Assembly: GCA_036346275.1 (NCBI GenBank)
Contig: CM070723.1
Location: 32,308,176-32,372,175, forward strand
Direction: 5' to 3'
DNA length: 64,000 nucleotides
Source of the DNA: Otatea glauca
Taxonomy: Eukaryota > Streptophyta > Magnoliopsida > Poales > Poaceae
Of the stretch, positions 23,538 to 34,727 are shown piece after piece (positions within the stretch are counted from its first letter, which is position 1; every line of letters begins with the position of its first letter). The notes beneath the pieces are model-generated. The model made no database searches, was not told where the DNA came from, and was given only the letters and a program-made list of their open reading frames with translations. The position numbers and the translations under genes are program-made.

Positions 23538-25179
23538 TGAAGGACCGAGATGGCGAACAGAGGGGGGGTGAATGGTCGCAAATAAAAATTCCCCCAAAAT
23601 ACTCCAACAAAAACCTCGACAAGATCGCTCAAAGGAAATTGTGAAAAACCCGAAAAACTAGACAACTATGTGTACCCCAAGCTTGCATGGATAAGTACCA
23701 TAAAATATGTGGGGATTTTTGAGTCACAATCCTGGTTGTCTAGTGTCTAAGATAAAGAGGAATCAATTCAAACTCTTGCTTTTAGAAAGGACATCAATTC
23801 AAATCACAAAAGTCACTTTCAGAAAAGCAAAAGCAGAATTTGCAGAACTTGTCCTCAATTTGCACAGGGGGTTGGTGGGTTTCTGCAGCTCACAAAATTC
23901 TGAGAATTTTTTTCCCAATGAGAATCAGAGTCGTGAAGAACTCCACCAAATTTCTCCTCAAAAATCCTTACAGAAAAAACCGGAAAAATCTAAGAACACA
24001 GCATGCTCAAAAACTTCGAGCAGAAAGTTTGGGGCTCGGTTTTCACCTCATGGCGCCCATACGGTGCAACAAGTGAACTCCAAAATTTTTATGCAGGTGT
24101 ATATCAGAGTCCCACACCTCCTCCAATAAGAATCACTCAAAAAGGATTTTTCTATATTTTTACAAAAATCAAACACTGACTGCTGCACGAAGAACAAGTT
24201 CTGAACAAAGTTGGAACTTGAAAAGAAAAGATGTTCTCTACTCAATCCAAGAGTGCAAAAGAGATGTAAAACCATATGAACACACTCAAAACATCCAAGA
24301 TCAGCAGCATTTAGAAGGAGGGGAGGCAAATCCAAATTACTTGAAAGTAAATTGCGGGAATGTAATTGCGGGAAAGTAAATGCTGAATTTAAATTGCGTA
24401 AAGTAAAGACATAATGTAAATGCACAAAATAAATTCAGAGGTGGATGGATAAAACTTTCATTTCTGGAAGGGGAGGTTACAAAGCCTCACATTCATGTGG
24501 GCGAAGCTCAAATGAGCATCAAAAACCTCAACAACTTCAAGGGAAGGAGGTTACCCCTCCACCCCTATTTATACTACTCTTGGGCCACCTACCACCCTTG
24601 GATGAGTCTCTCAAACCTAGAGCACTCATCTAAGGGCTAGGATTAACCCACACACACAGCCATGCAAGGGCTAACCCAAAACCCACAAACATACCGGGTT
24701 TTCTTGCACGGTTTTCAAAACATAGTACCTAGACCCGCTAACCTATCAACTAGACTTCAATCCGACGGCCCTCATTGATCCACGCGGCATCTAGCTAGCA
24801 TCAACTCCTTTCCTTGTCTTCTTGACTTGCCCGGACTCCATCTCCGATCATCTTCCGGCGATCTCCCAACCGTCTGGACCTCCGACGCTCCTCGCCTAGT
24901 CCCGGTCATCCTTCGCCTCACCATGACCTAGCACCGTCGCCCTGCAACCATCAAAGACAAGGAAACTCCTCACATAGCAATGCCCACAAAGATGTGCAAT
25001 AAACCATCCAACTCATCACTACCGCGTCCATAAGACCGGTACTGCCACTCCTGGCAAAGACAACTCAAATTGCTTCATTTTGAAAATCAATCCAAATCAA
25101 ACTCAAACTTGAGCACACCTTGCTCAAATAAAGTCAAATACTCATCACAAACATGGATGGACCTCTACATGGTCCTTCA
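23538..25179 (-). repeat. C2 3' LTR (1642 bp)
   Basis: TGAAGGACCATG start at 25179 and CGGTCCTTCA end at 23538 on the minus strand. Homologous to the LTRs at 4000-5700 and 44085-45786, sharing for example the AAATTGCG/GTAAATGC-rich stretch near 24330-24420. A polypurine tract abuts it at 25180. Confidence 0.93.
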
Positions 25180-25190
25180 ATCTCCCCCTT
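25180..25190 (-). other. C2 polypurine tract
   Basis: Minus-strand AAGGGGGAGAT immediately precedes TGAAGGACC. The same tract abuts the C3 3' LTR at 45787-45797. Confidence 0.9.
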
Positions 25191-27024
25191 GATAAGTATA
25201 TTGACAAACCACACAAAAGGCATAAATTTGAGTTTGAAGAAAATGAAGAAGAAAGCAATTTTTAGTTGCAAAGACAAACTTGGTCCAAAGACAGAAATTA
25301 GAACCATGACCAAGTTGACGAAGAGGAATTTAGGTTTTGGAGTTAAATTTACGAAAGAGCAAGTTTTCAACAAAAACTCTAAAATCCAACTAAACATGTC
25401 AAATGTGATTATGAGATTATGATCCAACAGAAGTAGTAGCATAGTTTTACAAAGATCATAATAACCAAATAAGCATTCACATTTTTATCTTTTAGTGATG
25501 CCTTTTCTACGTTTTCTCCCCCTTTTGGCAATATAGGCATCAATTTTTTTATGTATGCATGAAATGCAATCGAAAGAGCTTTGAAGATTATCCAATTGAT
25601 CAAAATGGAAAGATATTACACCAAGCTAGTCAATTTCAGAAGATGACTAAACTAAGACATGTCCAAGTGCAAATACGAGCTTAGTTTTGAATATTTCATT
25701 TTTAGCAAGATTAGACAAGTGCAACACTTAGCTTTAGTTTCAAAAATAGAAGAATAGCCACTCTAAGGTTCAAAAGGAAAACCTAGAGTTCAACCTACTC
25801 AACACTTTGGGGAATCTAGAAGAGCATACAAGGTCCTTCGGGCTCATTTATCACTTAATGCAAATTTTGATTTATCATCATACAAGACATAGCGGGGTGC
25901 AAATGTTTGACATTATTTGCATTCTTTACCCACATATGTCTTTGTTTTTAATTTATTTGCATTTTCTTTTGACAACCAATTGACTCAAGCCGTATGCGAC
26001 CATCTCAAGATGAACTCTTAAGAGGATGGTCTAGGTCAAACACGATGTATTCCAAGTTCATCCCAAGTGCAATGGGAAGCAGTCTTGTGAATGCAAGGTG
26101 TTGAGTCATATGTGCACAAGAAGAGTCAATTTTGTTTAATTTTCATTTTTTTTGCTCAATGATTCATGAGCAATTGAAGGACTCTAGCATGGATCAAACT
26201 AGTTTCACCCAAGTTGCTATAGTGACTCTAGAGAACTCCTAAATTTCTCAAATTATGGCACAAACCTCTAGAGAAGAAACCTAGCAAGTAAAAGCAACAA
26301 GTTTCATCAAGTTTTTCATTTAAGGCTTATTTCATTTTTAAGCTTAGCAAGTTAAATGAACTTGGACATACCTAAGCTAGTGATTTTCTTCAAATGATGT
26401 AGCATGGTGTATAGCATGAAGAAGAAATCAATTGCATAATAGACAAAGCTCATAAAACAGAAAATGCAGTCTAAATGCAATGCATGAACAAATTCCCAAA
26501 CTCCCCCTCAATAAATGAATCAATTTTAAGCTCAAATCTGGTTAAAGTTGAGTTATTATCAAGATTAGGCATAAAGAAAACCGAATGAACTCAATAACAA
26601 CCGGAAAAAGCAGAATGAGGAGAAGAAGTCGAGAAAGCGCAAAAGCTGGATGGCTATTGAGCATAGATAAGATAGAAGAGACTCACTACGGCTTAGACTC
26701 GCTCTTACCTTCCCGATGGTGACATAGGAAGCGACTCTAGATCCCAACTAAGGAGTGCACATGCACCTGTCTACCCGGAGGCCCAATACCGCTAGACTTA
26801 TAAGACTGTGAGGGAACTCAACCTAGAGAGAAGAGAACATGCTAATCACGCATGATAGCAACCTAAAGCACAAGATAAGAGGTCCATGGAAGGCATGCCA
26901 GAAGTCTAAGTGAGTGAACTCAACTCAAGAAAACAATCCCAAAGTCACCCAAAAGAAACACAAAGAAAAGAAAAGCTAAGCTGGAAGAAAACATATAATA
27001 CATAATATACAAACCAGCTCCCCC
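25191..27024 (-). other. C2 spacer between pol and 3' LTR, no gene recognised
   Basis: About 1.83 kb shared with C3 (45798-47616) and in part with C4 and C5. AT-rich. A short minus-strand frame (26565-26747) shares a peptide of the form GKxRASLSxSE...LCSIAIQ with C3, but I recognise no env or other family. Directly after the pol stop is a second purine run, TGAGGGGGAGCTGG, resembling a displaced polypurine tract. Confidence 0.65.
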
Positions 27025-28418
27025 TCACGAAAGGCCGTAAGGGCTCACGACTCCAAGCTCACTCCTCAAGGCAACAAATCTGGAGCTATCCAAAGGCTTG
27101 GTGAAGATATCGGCTAACTGAAGGTCACTCTCTACGAACTAAAGCGCGATATCTCCCTTCTCCACATGGTCTCTAAGGAAGTGATATCTAATATCAATGT
27201 GCTTGGTCCGGGAATGTTGCATTGGTTTTTAGCAATGCAAATAGCTGAAGTGTTGTCACAGAAAAGTGGCACACTCTCTATCTCTAACCCATAGTCTGTA
27301 AGGTCGATCTCATCCAGAGCACCTGGCTACAGCAACTGGCTGCAGCAACATACTCGGCCTCAGCGGTGGACTGTGCAACCCCAGACTGCTTCCTAGATGA
27401 CCAAGAAACAAGAGAAGTGCCAATGAATTGGCAAGTGCCAGAAGTGCTCTTCCTATCTATCCTCTGACCAGACAAAGTCGGCATCGGAAAAGGCTCTAAG
27501 AGATAGACAAGAAGACGAAGAGTACCAAATACCATAATCAGTGGTAGCACGAAGGTACCTGAAGATGCGCTTGACCGCCTGGCGGTGAGAGGCGCGAGGA
27601 GAAGCTTGAAATCGAGCGCACAGACACACAGCAAAATGTATGTCCGGCCTCGAAGAAGTGAGGTACAAGAGGGAGCCGATCATGCTCCGAAACTCCTTTT
27701 GATCAGCAGGCTCACCATCCTCATCGGGCTCGAGGACAGAAGTGGTGGCCATAGGAGTCATCACCGACTTCCCATCAGACATGTCGAAGCGCCTCAGGAG
27801 GTCACGGGTATATTTGCCTTGATGCAAGAAAGTACCCTCCTGAGTCTGCTTAATTTGGAAGCCAAGAAAGTAGCTCAACTCGCCCATCATACTCATCTCA
27901 AACTCTATGCTCATCACCTCAGAAAACTGAGACACAAGCGAATGAGACGAGCCACCAAAAATGATATCGTCCACATAAATCTGGACAAAAAGAAAATTAG
28001 ACTCATGGTGTCTGATGAACAGAGTTTTGTCTACTATGCCTATTTTGAAGTCATGGCTGAGAAGATAAGACTTGAGCCTCTCATACCATGCTCTGGGGGC
28101 CTGCTTGAGTCCATACAAAGCTTTGAAGAGCTTGTATACATGACTCGGAAACTTGGGGTTCTCGAATCCTGGAGGTTGTTTGACATAAACCTCTTCCTCA
28201 ATATAGACATTGAGGAATGCACTCTTGACATCCATTTGATAGAACTTGAAGCCCTGGGATGTAGAGAATGTAAGCAGGATCCTAATAGCCTCTAGTCTAG
28301 CTACAGGGGCAAAGGTCTCCTCAAAGTCAACACCCTCAACCTGAGAAAAGCCCTGTGCAACTAGCCTAGCCTTGTTGCGAATGACATCCCCATCCTCATT
28401 CTGCTTGTTTTTGAACAC
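27025..28418 (-). pseudogene. C2 reverse transcriptase and RNase H
   Basis: The RT open frame (28418-27453, 321 aa) has the first catalytic Asp in QMDVKSAFLN (residue 63) and the YVDD box at residues 148-151 (YVDDIIFGG). ALYGLKQAPRAWYERL between them is a copia hallmark. RNase H follows after a frameshift near 27460, with STSGTCQFIGTSLVSWSSRK, STAEAEYVAAASCC and, in a further frame, the TKHI-type tail. The gene ends with the TGA at 27025-27027 after LGVVSPYGLS. RT itself is almost intact. Confidence 0.92.
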
Positions 28419-29234
28419 CCACTTGGTCCCAATGACATTATGACCAGATGGGGGCTCGACAAGCTGCCATACCTTGTTCCTCTCAAAGTTCTCAAGTTCC
28501 TAATGCATAGAATTAATCCACGATTCATCGGATAATGCATGAGAAACATCCTTCGGCTCAAAGGAGGCAACAAAGGCAGAGTGGAGGCAGAAACTGGACA
28601 AACCTGATTTTGAGCGAGTGACCCGCTCAAACAGATCACCAATGATCGATCGGTGGATGAGATTTGGATATGACGGGAGGACGATGCGAGTGGCCTCTAC
28701 CTCATGCAGAAGAGGTAGGAGCAGAGCCACACTTGAAGGAGAGTCGGAAGGCAAGGGCTGGTCTCCCGAGGTGCGAGAAATGGAAAGCAGGAGGCACCTC
28801 GGTGTAGAGGGCTGGATCCGATGGAACACCATCATCTCCATCATCCTCATCTTCTACAAAGAAGGTCTCGGAGGGATAAGAAGAGCACGAAACATCGAGG
28901 TCTAGCTCTGGGCTAGCCTCATCAAAGGTCACATCACAGTCTCTATGATCCTATGCGCATCAACGCCTGGACCCTATAGCTACGAGAAGAAGTCGAGTAA
29001 CCTAGAAAGATACCATCGGAAGAGCGAGACTCAAACTTATCTAGGTTACGGACTTCAAGATAAAACACTTGCAACCAAAAGCGAAAATGAGACACACTGG
29101 GCTTTCGCCCATACCTCAACTCATAAGAAGTGCGATGCAAATGTGCTCTCAAAACACGCGATTAGAAACATGGCAAGCGGTAGCTATAGCCTCACCCAAA
29201 ACTTCCTAGGAGTCTTGTGACTCGTCTAGCATCG
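28419..29234 (-). pseudogene. C2 integrase C-terminal region and integrase-RT linker
   Basis: The frame at 29152-28943 carries SYELRYGRKPSVSHFRFW and SSDGIFLGYSTSSRSYRV, the copia integrase C-terminal (GKPNISH-type) signature. The acidic linker DEDDGDDGVPSDP follows near 28870, and the pre-RT segment in shifted frames near 28360-28640. Several indels separate the frames. Confidence 0.85.
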
Positions 29235-30200
29235 TCACGGCCATCTCAACGAGGTTCTGTTCTTCCTTTCCACTACGCCATTCTCTGCGAGGCGAGGAGA
29301 AGAGAACTGATGCTCTAAACCAAACTCCACACAAAAACTCTCAAAGTAGGAATTCTTGAACTCCGTGCCATTATCACTGCGTATAGCTCGTAATGCACCT
29401 GGGAGCTCAATAGACAACCTACTGATCAAACCCCTGAAGTGAGAAAAGGTCTCATCCTTCGAGGCCATGAAGAATACCCAAGAGTATCTACAAAAATCAT
29501 CGACGATGACAAGAACATACCACTTCCCTCCTGCTGACTGCACTCTAGCTGGACCAACAGTGTCCATATGTAAAAGCTGTCCTGGTGCATCAGTCATAAC
29601 TACGGTGACTGGAGGATGAGAAGCAGTAACCATCTTGCCATGCCGGCAAGGAGAGCAAACTAAGTCTTTGACCATCTTGAGTTTGGGCAAACCCCGAATG
29701 AGATCGTGGCTGCTAACTCGGGTCAAATGATCAAAACCAATGTGACCAAGTCTCCTATGCCAGAAGGAGAGATCACGGGACTCAGAAGCAATCAAACATC
29801 GAAGAGAGTCTCCAGAAGAAGGAGAAAAATCAGCACGAAAGACTCTCCCAAATCTAGAAATCGCGCAAACTAACCCTCCTGATGAATCAAAGATTCTACA
29901 GGCATTACTCTTGAAACTTACCTCGAAAGAGTCATCGATAAGCTGAGAAACAGAGAGCAGATTGTATTGCAGCTTACTTACTAAGGCAATATCTTTAAGA
30001 ATGAAATTTTTGTTAATGCAGATGGTACCTTTAGCAATGACTCTACCTGAAGATGCATCCCCAAAAGTGATTAACTCATCACCGGGGGCTCGGACTATGG
30101 AAGAGAACCAACGAGAATCTCCGGTCATATGACGAGAACAACCGGAGTCAACAATCCAAACATCGCCCTTCCCCATCCGACGAACCTGATCAAGACACAA
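29235..30200 (-). pseudogene. C2 protease-integrase open frame (321 aa)
   Basis: The best preserved protease/integrase in the window. Protease DSGCSRHM is at residues 18-25. The GAG-pre-integrase zinc finger has His148, His153, Cys182 and Cys185. The integrase core has Asp213 (HMDTVGP), Asp276 (IRSDNGTEF) and Glu311 (GVVERKNR). The spacing of the last two is one residue short of the usual D-x35-E, because SPRLAENG lacks one residue compared with typical copia integrases. The frame has no gag upstream and stops soon after the Glu, so it cannot be functional. Confidence 0.92.
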
Positions 30201-30341
30201 GAGAGAAAGATGACTCAGTACTGGGATAGAGTGAAGACTTAGGAACCCAATACTGAACCATACGACACCTCAGAGTACCAACCACAGAAGAAGACTGGAC
30301 TCGAGTGTCTCTTTGACGCTCAACTCTCACACGATCAGGAC

Positions 30342-31653
30342 CAAAAAACACGATTTTTGGTTTAGTCATTTAAAAGATATGCTAATTTGAAGGTCTACTA
30401 TTCAGAATAAATTGCTGTTGGTGCTAGGTACAGGTTTAAGTCGATTTGAGGTTCATAGAGTCATTTCCAGAAAGGTCGGCTATAGAAGAAGTTGTGGTTA
30501 CTATTCTTAAGATCAGTTAGAGTCTGAGAACATGATTTTTGGAATAGCCATTTGGAAATTATGCATATCTAAATGTTTGTTGTCCAACACTTTCTCCTGC
30601 TAGCAGTAGTTTCAAGTTTGTGCTATGCATGTCTAGTTAGAAGCCGAATTAAATTATTTCGATAACTAGAGAAAGTTAGGAAATTTCCTGTAGATTCCAA
30701 AAACGTGTTCGTTTAATAAATTTGAAGTTATTTGCTAGAAGTTATGATTGTTCGAACCTAGCAGTCCTGTTTTTGTCTAATGCTGAATTTTCGGGTTAGT
30801 GAGCTAGTAGAGGTTACAGAGTGTTGGTCTTTGAATGCATGCAAATATTATTTCAGGTGGAGTAGCATCGAGAGTGACCTCATCGTCGCACCACTACGCT
30901 CCTCGCGGGTAGAGGCAAGTTTGTCATGTGGATTAAATGATAGAAGGATTTGTAGCTTGATTTGCTAGCAATTTCAATTATGTTGATATTTATGAGAATG
31001 AGTATGCTTATGTTTATGAGGTTGTTCATGATGATAAAAATGTTAAGTGTATGAATTTAAAGATTATGTCAACGAGTATGGATATGTCATGATGATGAGA
31101 ATGCATTCTGCAATTTAATTTATTTCATTCGCATTTATGCATTCATAACAGAAGAGGTGTCCCGAGTGGGCCTCTATGGCTCACACGTAGTGAGACATGA
31201 AAGACCTACATCGGTAGGCCCCTCCATGGGCTGGATGGGATTGTGAGGGTGCACACCGATGGGTGTGCACTCAGCAATACCGGTAATTTCTATGAAAATG
31301 TGCATTATGAGCATGCATGTGCATTGCATGGTTGAAAATTAAAGAATGTTAAATTATGATATTGTTCTTATGTGCAAAGGTTTTACTATGTTTGTAAATT
31401 GCTATAACCTCTTGTTTTAAGCTAATTGTAATAATATGTTTCACTTTGCTGAGTTTTGCACTCACTCTTGTTTTTGATGTTTTATTTTAGGTACTTCCAG
31501 AGCGGTATTTTGGAAAGGGACTTAGCATCACTTCACTCACTCGTCATCAATTAATCTAGGCTTTTTGAGTAGTTAAGAAGTTGATGCTGCCTAGTTGTTT
31601 GTTGCATGAACTTTTGTTCTGTAAATAAGTTGTGGCTTATGTTGATGGACTTG
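30342..31653 (+). repeat. G2 5' LTR, second piece
   Basis: Resumes at a position equal to 35764 of the 3' LTR and follows it to about 37069. It has modules near 30342 and 30519, an exon-like block at 30857-30918 (62 nt, TATTTCAG| ... GAGGCAA|GT), hairpins at 31180-31270 and an acceptor-like TTTTATTTTAG|GTACTTC (exon side 31491). The last ~260 bp of the LTR and the primer site are missing; internal-domain sequence starts directly. Confidence 0.88.
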
Positions 31654-34600
31654 GAAAAACTTAGAAACCTGGTTAGGGTTTTTCTTGGAAATCTTGGCTT
31701 AGGTAATAACTTTAAAACCTAGCGTAGGTTGGTTAATTAATTAAAATTTTGACACACTTTGGAGCACAGTAGGAACGGTATGGTAAATCATTGCATTACG
31801 CTTTAATGTTTTATTTTAGTTTTGATGATAAATGTTGAATATGATTATGCATATTGCTATGATTATGAAAGAATTGATGGAATAATTATGTTTATATGAG
31901 TTAGCTATGTTGAAAGGTTTTGGTCAGGTTCTTTTGGCCGTGGAAAAGGCCGTGGTTATAGGTGTGGCCACAGAGCCACCATTAGAGCATTAGGAACCTC
32001 TTGTAAGGGTGGATTATTGTTTAAAGATGTCTTCGATTGACGAGTTTACCGAGGGGCTGTTTTTTGTTTTGTTATCGATGGTCGGGGACAAAGGAAAAAG
32101 AGTTTAGTGATGAGACGTTATTGGTTGCTATTACCCCATTTCTAGATATTGGTTTTGTTGAAAAAGAGTTGCCTTTTTATTTGTGTTTAGTGGTTTTCGA
32201 GTATGAAAAAAAGGCTCTTGAAGATTTTGTAAAAGACTTAGTTGTGTGGGGCTAAGTTTTCTGGCTTTACTAGGAAAGGACTACTTGATCACTTGGTTTT
32301 TCCTTCTTGTGAAAATTTCCTCGCAACCGTCTCCCTTCGTGGAAGTTCTCAAGTTGAAATTTGTTTTGGGAGAACTTCTACCTTTTGAGTTTGGGCCTCG
32401 TTTTATTGTGATTCGAGAGTAGAGTTCCTTCATGAGATGTGGTTGGGCTTCTTTAGAAGAAAATGCTATGAATTTTTTTGGTTTGTAGTAGGAGTATGGT
32501 TAAACATGTTCTTGGTATGTAATTGTGTGTCATATAGAATGACGTACTTTAATAGTAACTTATGCGTTGATGATCGTCATGGGATAGAGTTGGTTTAATG
32601 TTGGATGACAGCATTAAAAATTGTGGATATAATTATCTGAGAGAGTAATTATAGGAAGAATTGGTTACATAATTTATGATTATATCTTGATGGGGTTTCT
32701 CAAAGTGCAGATTTTGGATAATGAAACCTTTGATGGTAAGCGAAGTTAATTACTAGAGATGGTAGGATTTGAGATGGACCTTCTTTTTGAAATGTTTATG
32801 GATGGGTTCATTTGTATGGTATTAAGGATGGATATCTTTTGGCTAAGGCGTTCTGGTTTGTGTGCATTAGAGATTCCCCAAATTATGTTGCATTTTTGTC
32901 CAGTTGCGGAGTTAGCCCTGATGATTGAAAATGATGATGAAAGGAGGTTTAATCATGAAGCAATATATTAGTGAATTGTGAACGCGTTACCTCGTGGAAT
33001 AATGCCTTTCATGTGTCTTTGCTAATAAAATTAGGTTAAGTTGATTGAAGAATTTTTGATCAAGGGTGTAGGACTGGATTGCGCTCTTTAGAGCACAATT
33101 GAGTTATCGGTTGTATTATCAGTCAAAGGGAACAACAAAACTAAATGTGATGTCTTGAGAGTTTTGGATTTGGAGATATTAGTAGTTCTGTTTTGGATAT
33201 ATCTAGATTTTTATTAAAAGGTGCGGTAATTGTGAATGTTTCTAAAAGGTAATTCCTATGATTGTTTTTAAGTGGCTTTTGCTGGTAAAGCAGTTTTCTC
33301 CCGAGAAATGTGTTTCCCTTCTCTAAAAAAATGAATGATGGTTGTTGTGTGGAGGTGTTTGATTCTTTGACCGGTTTCCACTTTATGAAATGATTAAATT
33401 TGGTAAAAGTGAAATGCATCTATAAAATATTTGTGCGGCGTTCTCTTTTAAATGGAGTTTTCCCCTGAGATAAATCTTGTTGCCATGGTTTTATGATGGT
33501 AAAAGCGGTTTACGTTGTTGAAGAGAATCGAGTTTTCTTTGCGTTCTAGCATGGGAAAAGAAAATGATTAATCTTGGGTTTTTGGTTGAGTATAATATAG
33601 GATTATACTCTTTGATTTGGTTCTTTGGGCAGAAGAATGTGGAGCAATACCCTTTTAGAAACAAAACCGAGTGTGGGTTGGTAACGATCTAAGGTCCTAT
33701 ATTTTGCCAAGTGTTGACTGTAATTGATTAGAGAGTGGAGAATTATTGGAGGTTTTTGCGTGTCTCAGTCCAAATCTTCTTGGGATAACCGTTTATTTGT
33801 TATATTCCTTGGTAGTGTTTGATTAATTTATTAGTGAACCACTTTGATGCTGTTGGTAATTACATTATTCTTTCCAGAGTATGTTTGAGTATTGGGTTTC
33901 ATGGGTTGTAACTGCTGTTATGACAATGTAAAGTGAAATGTTCGGTGGTGGACGTTTATCTTGTGTAGTTGTCTCTGGGTTGCGAAGTAGGCCTGGTAGA
34001 AGGTAGATTAAAGATTATATTGTGGATTTGTGGTGGATAAAGAAATTGTACCTTTGTTGGCTATCTTTTTGTTGGTAATGATCCTTTTGTTAAAAGGTCA
34101 ACCGTTTGGGGGAGTTGGGATTTTGTATTTTGGTTCGTAAGGTAAACATTTGGAACCCTAGTTGTGCAAGTGAATGGTATTGGTGATTTGTTGAGATTCG
34201 GTTTAGAGGCATGTTAGTGTGAAGGGTCTCGTGTCGTTCTTGTTGTCGTGAGTAAGTTGAACCGTGGTAGAGAGGTTAATAATAGAAGGTAGAGTTTTCC
34301 CATTGAAGTGGAAGAGGGATTTGGAGTTGAGGTTAGAGGTTGGTACCATCTTCTTCCGAGGAGAATCATTGGATATATGGAGGTCGTACCCTGTAGTGCT
34401 AAAGAAAAGTTTTCTGAATTACATTAGACTATTTGCGTTAGTGGTATGATATGGGAATCTAGCTTAACGATTGATTAAATCTGAGTCTTTGTGTGTGGGG
34501 GTATTGAGGCTGTAGGTTGAGGAAGTTCTTGTGAAATTTCCTGTTTAGGAGGTCCCTAAGGGATCTAGAGCTCGAGGTAGTGTTATTAGGCGTTAGTCAT

Positions 34601-34714
34601 GAGAAGGTGCAATGAAATTTCCTGTAATTTAAGGAGAAGTTAAAGTGATTGTTGAGCCATGAGAAGGTGCAATGAAATAAGGTGTTTGCTTGAAATTCGG
34701 GGTCGAATTCTTTT
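31654..34714 (+). other. G2 internal domain, non-coding
   Basis: About 3.06 kb, homologous in blocks to A's internal domain. No frame exceeds about 72 codons and no retrotransposon domain is visible. Near the end, a short frame reads EIRGRILLRGGECN (34690-34740), resembling the last residues of some gypsy pol genes before the polypurine tract. This supports descent from a coding gypsy element (inference). Confidence 0.7.
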
Positions 34715-34727
34715 AAGGGGAGGAGAA
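34715..34727 (+). other. G2 polypurine tract
   Basis: AAGGGGAGGAGAA directly before TGTAATACC at 34728. Confidence 0.9.

Larger units (their letters stand above)
23538..30341 (-). mobile_element. Ty1-copia element C2, truncated at its 5' side
   Basis: Same family as C1 and C3. On the minus strand the order is protease, integrase, reverse transcriptase-RNase H, 1.8 kb spacer, polypurine tract and 3' LTR. Gag, primer site and 5' LTR are missing. At about 30341 the copia sequence stops just upstream of the protease and G2 LTR sequence resumes about 550 bp further into the LTR than it stopped at 23537. One deletion therefore took the element's 5' part and part of its target. Confidence 0.9.

Noticed and set aside
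27585..28295. 236-codon plus-strand frame
   Set aside because: It is the antisense shadow of the C2 reverse transcriptase, and matching shadows occur opposite RT in C3 and C5.
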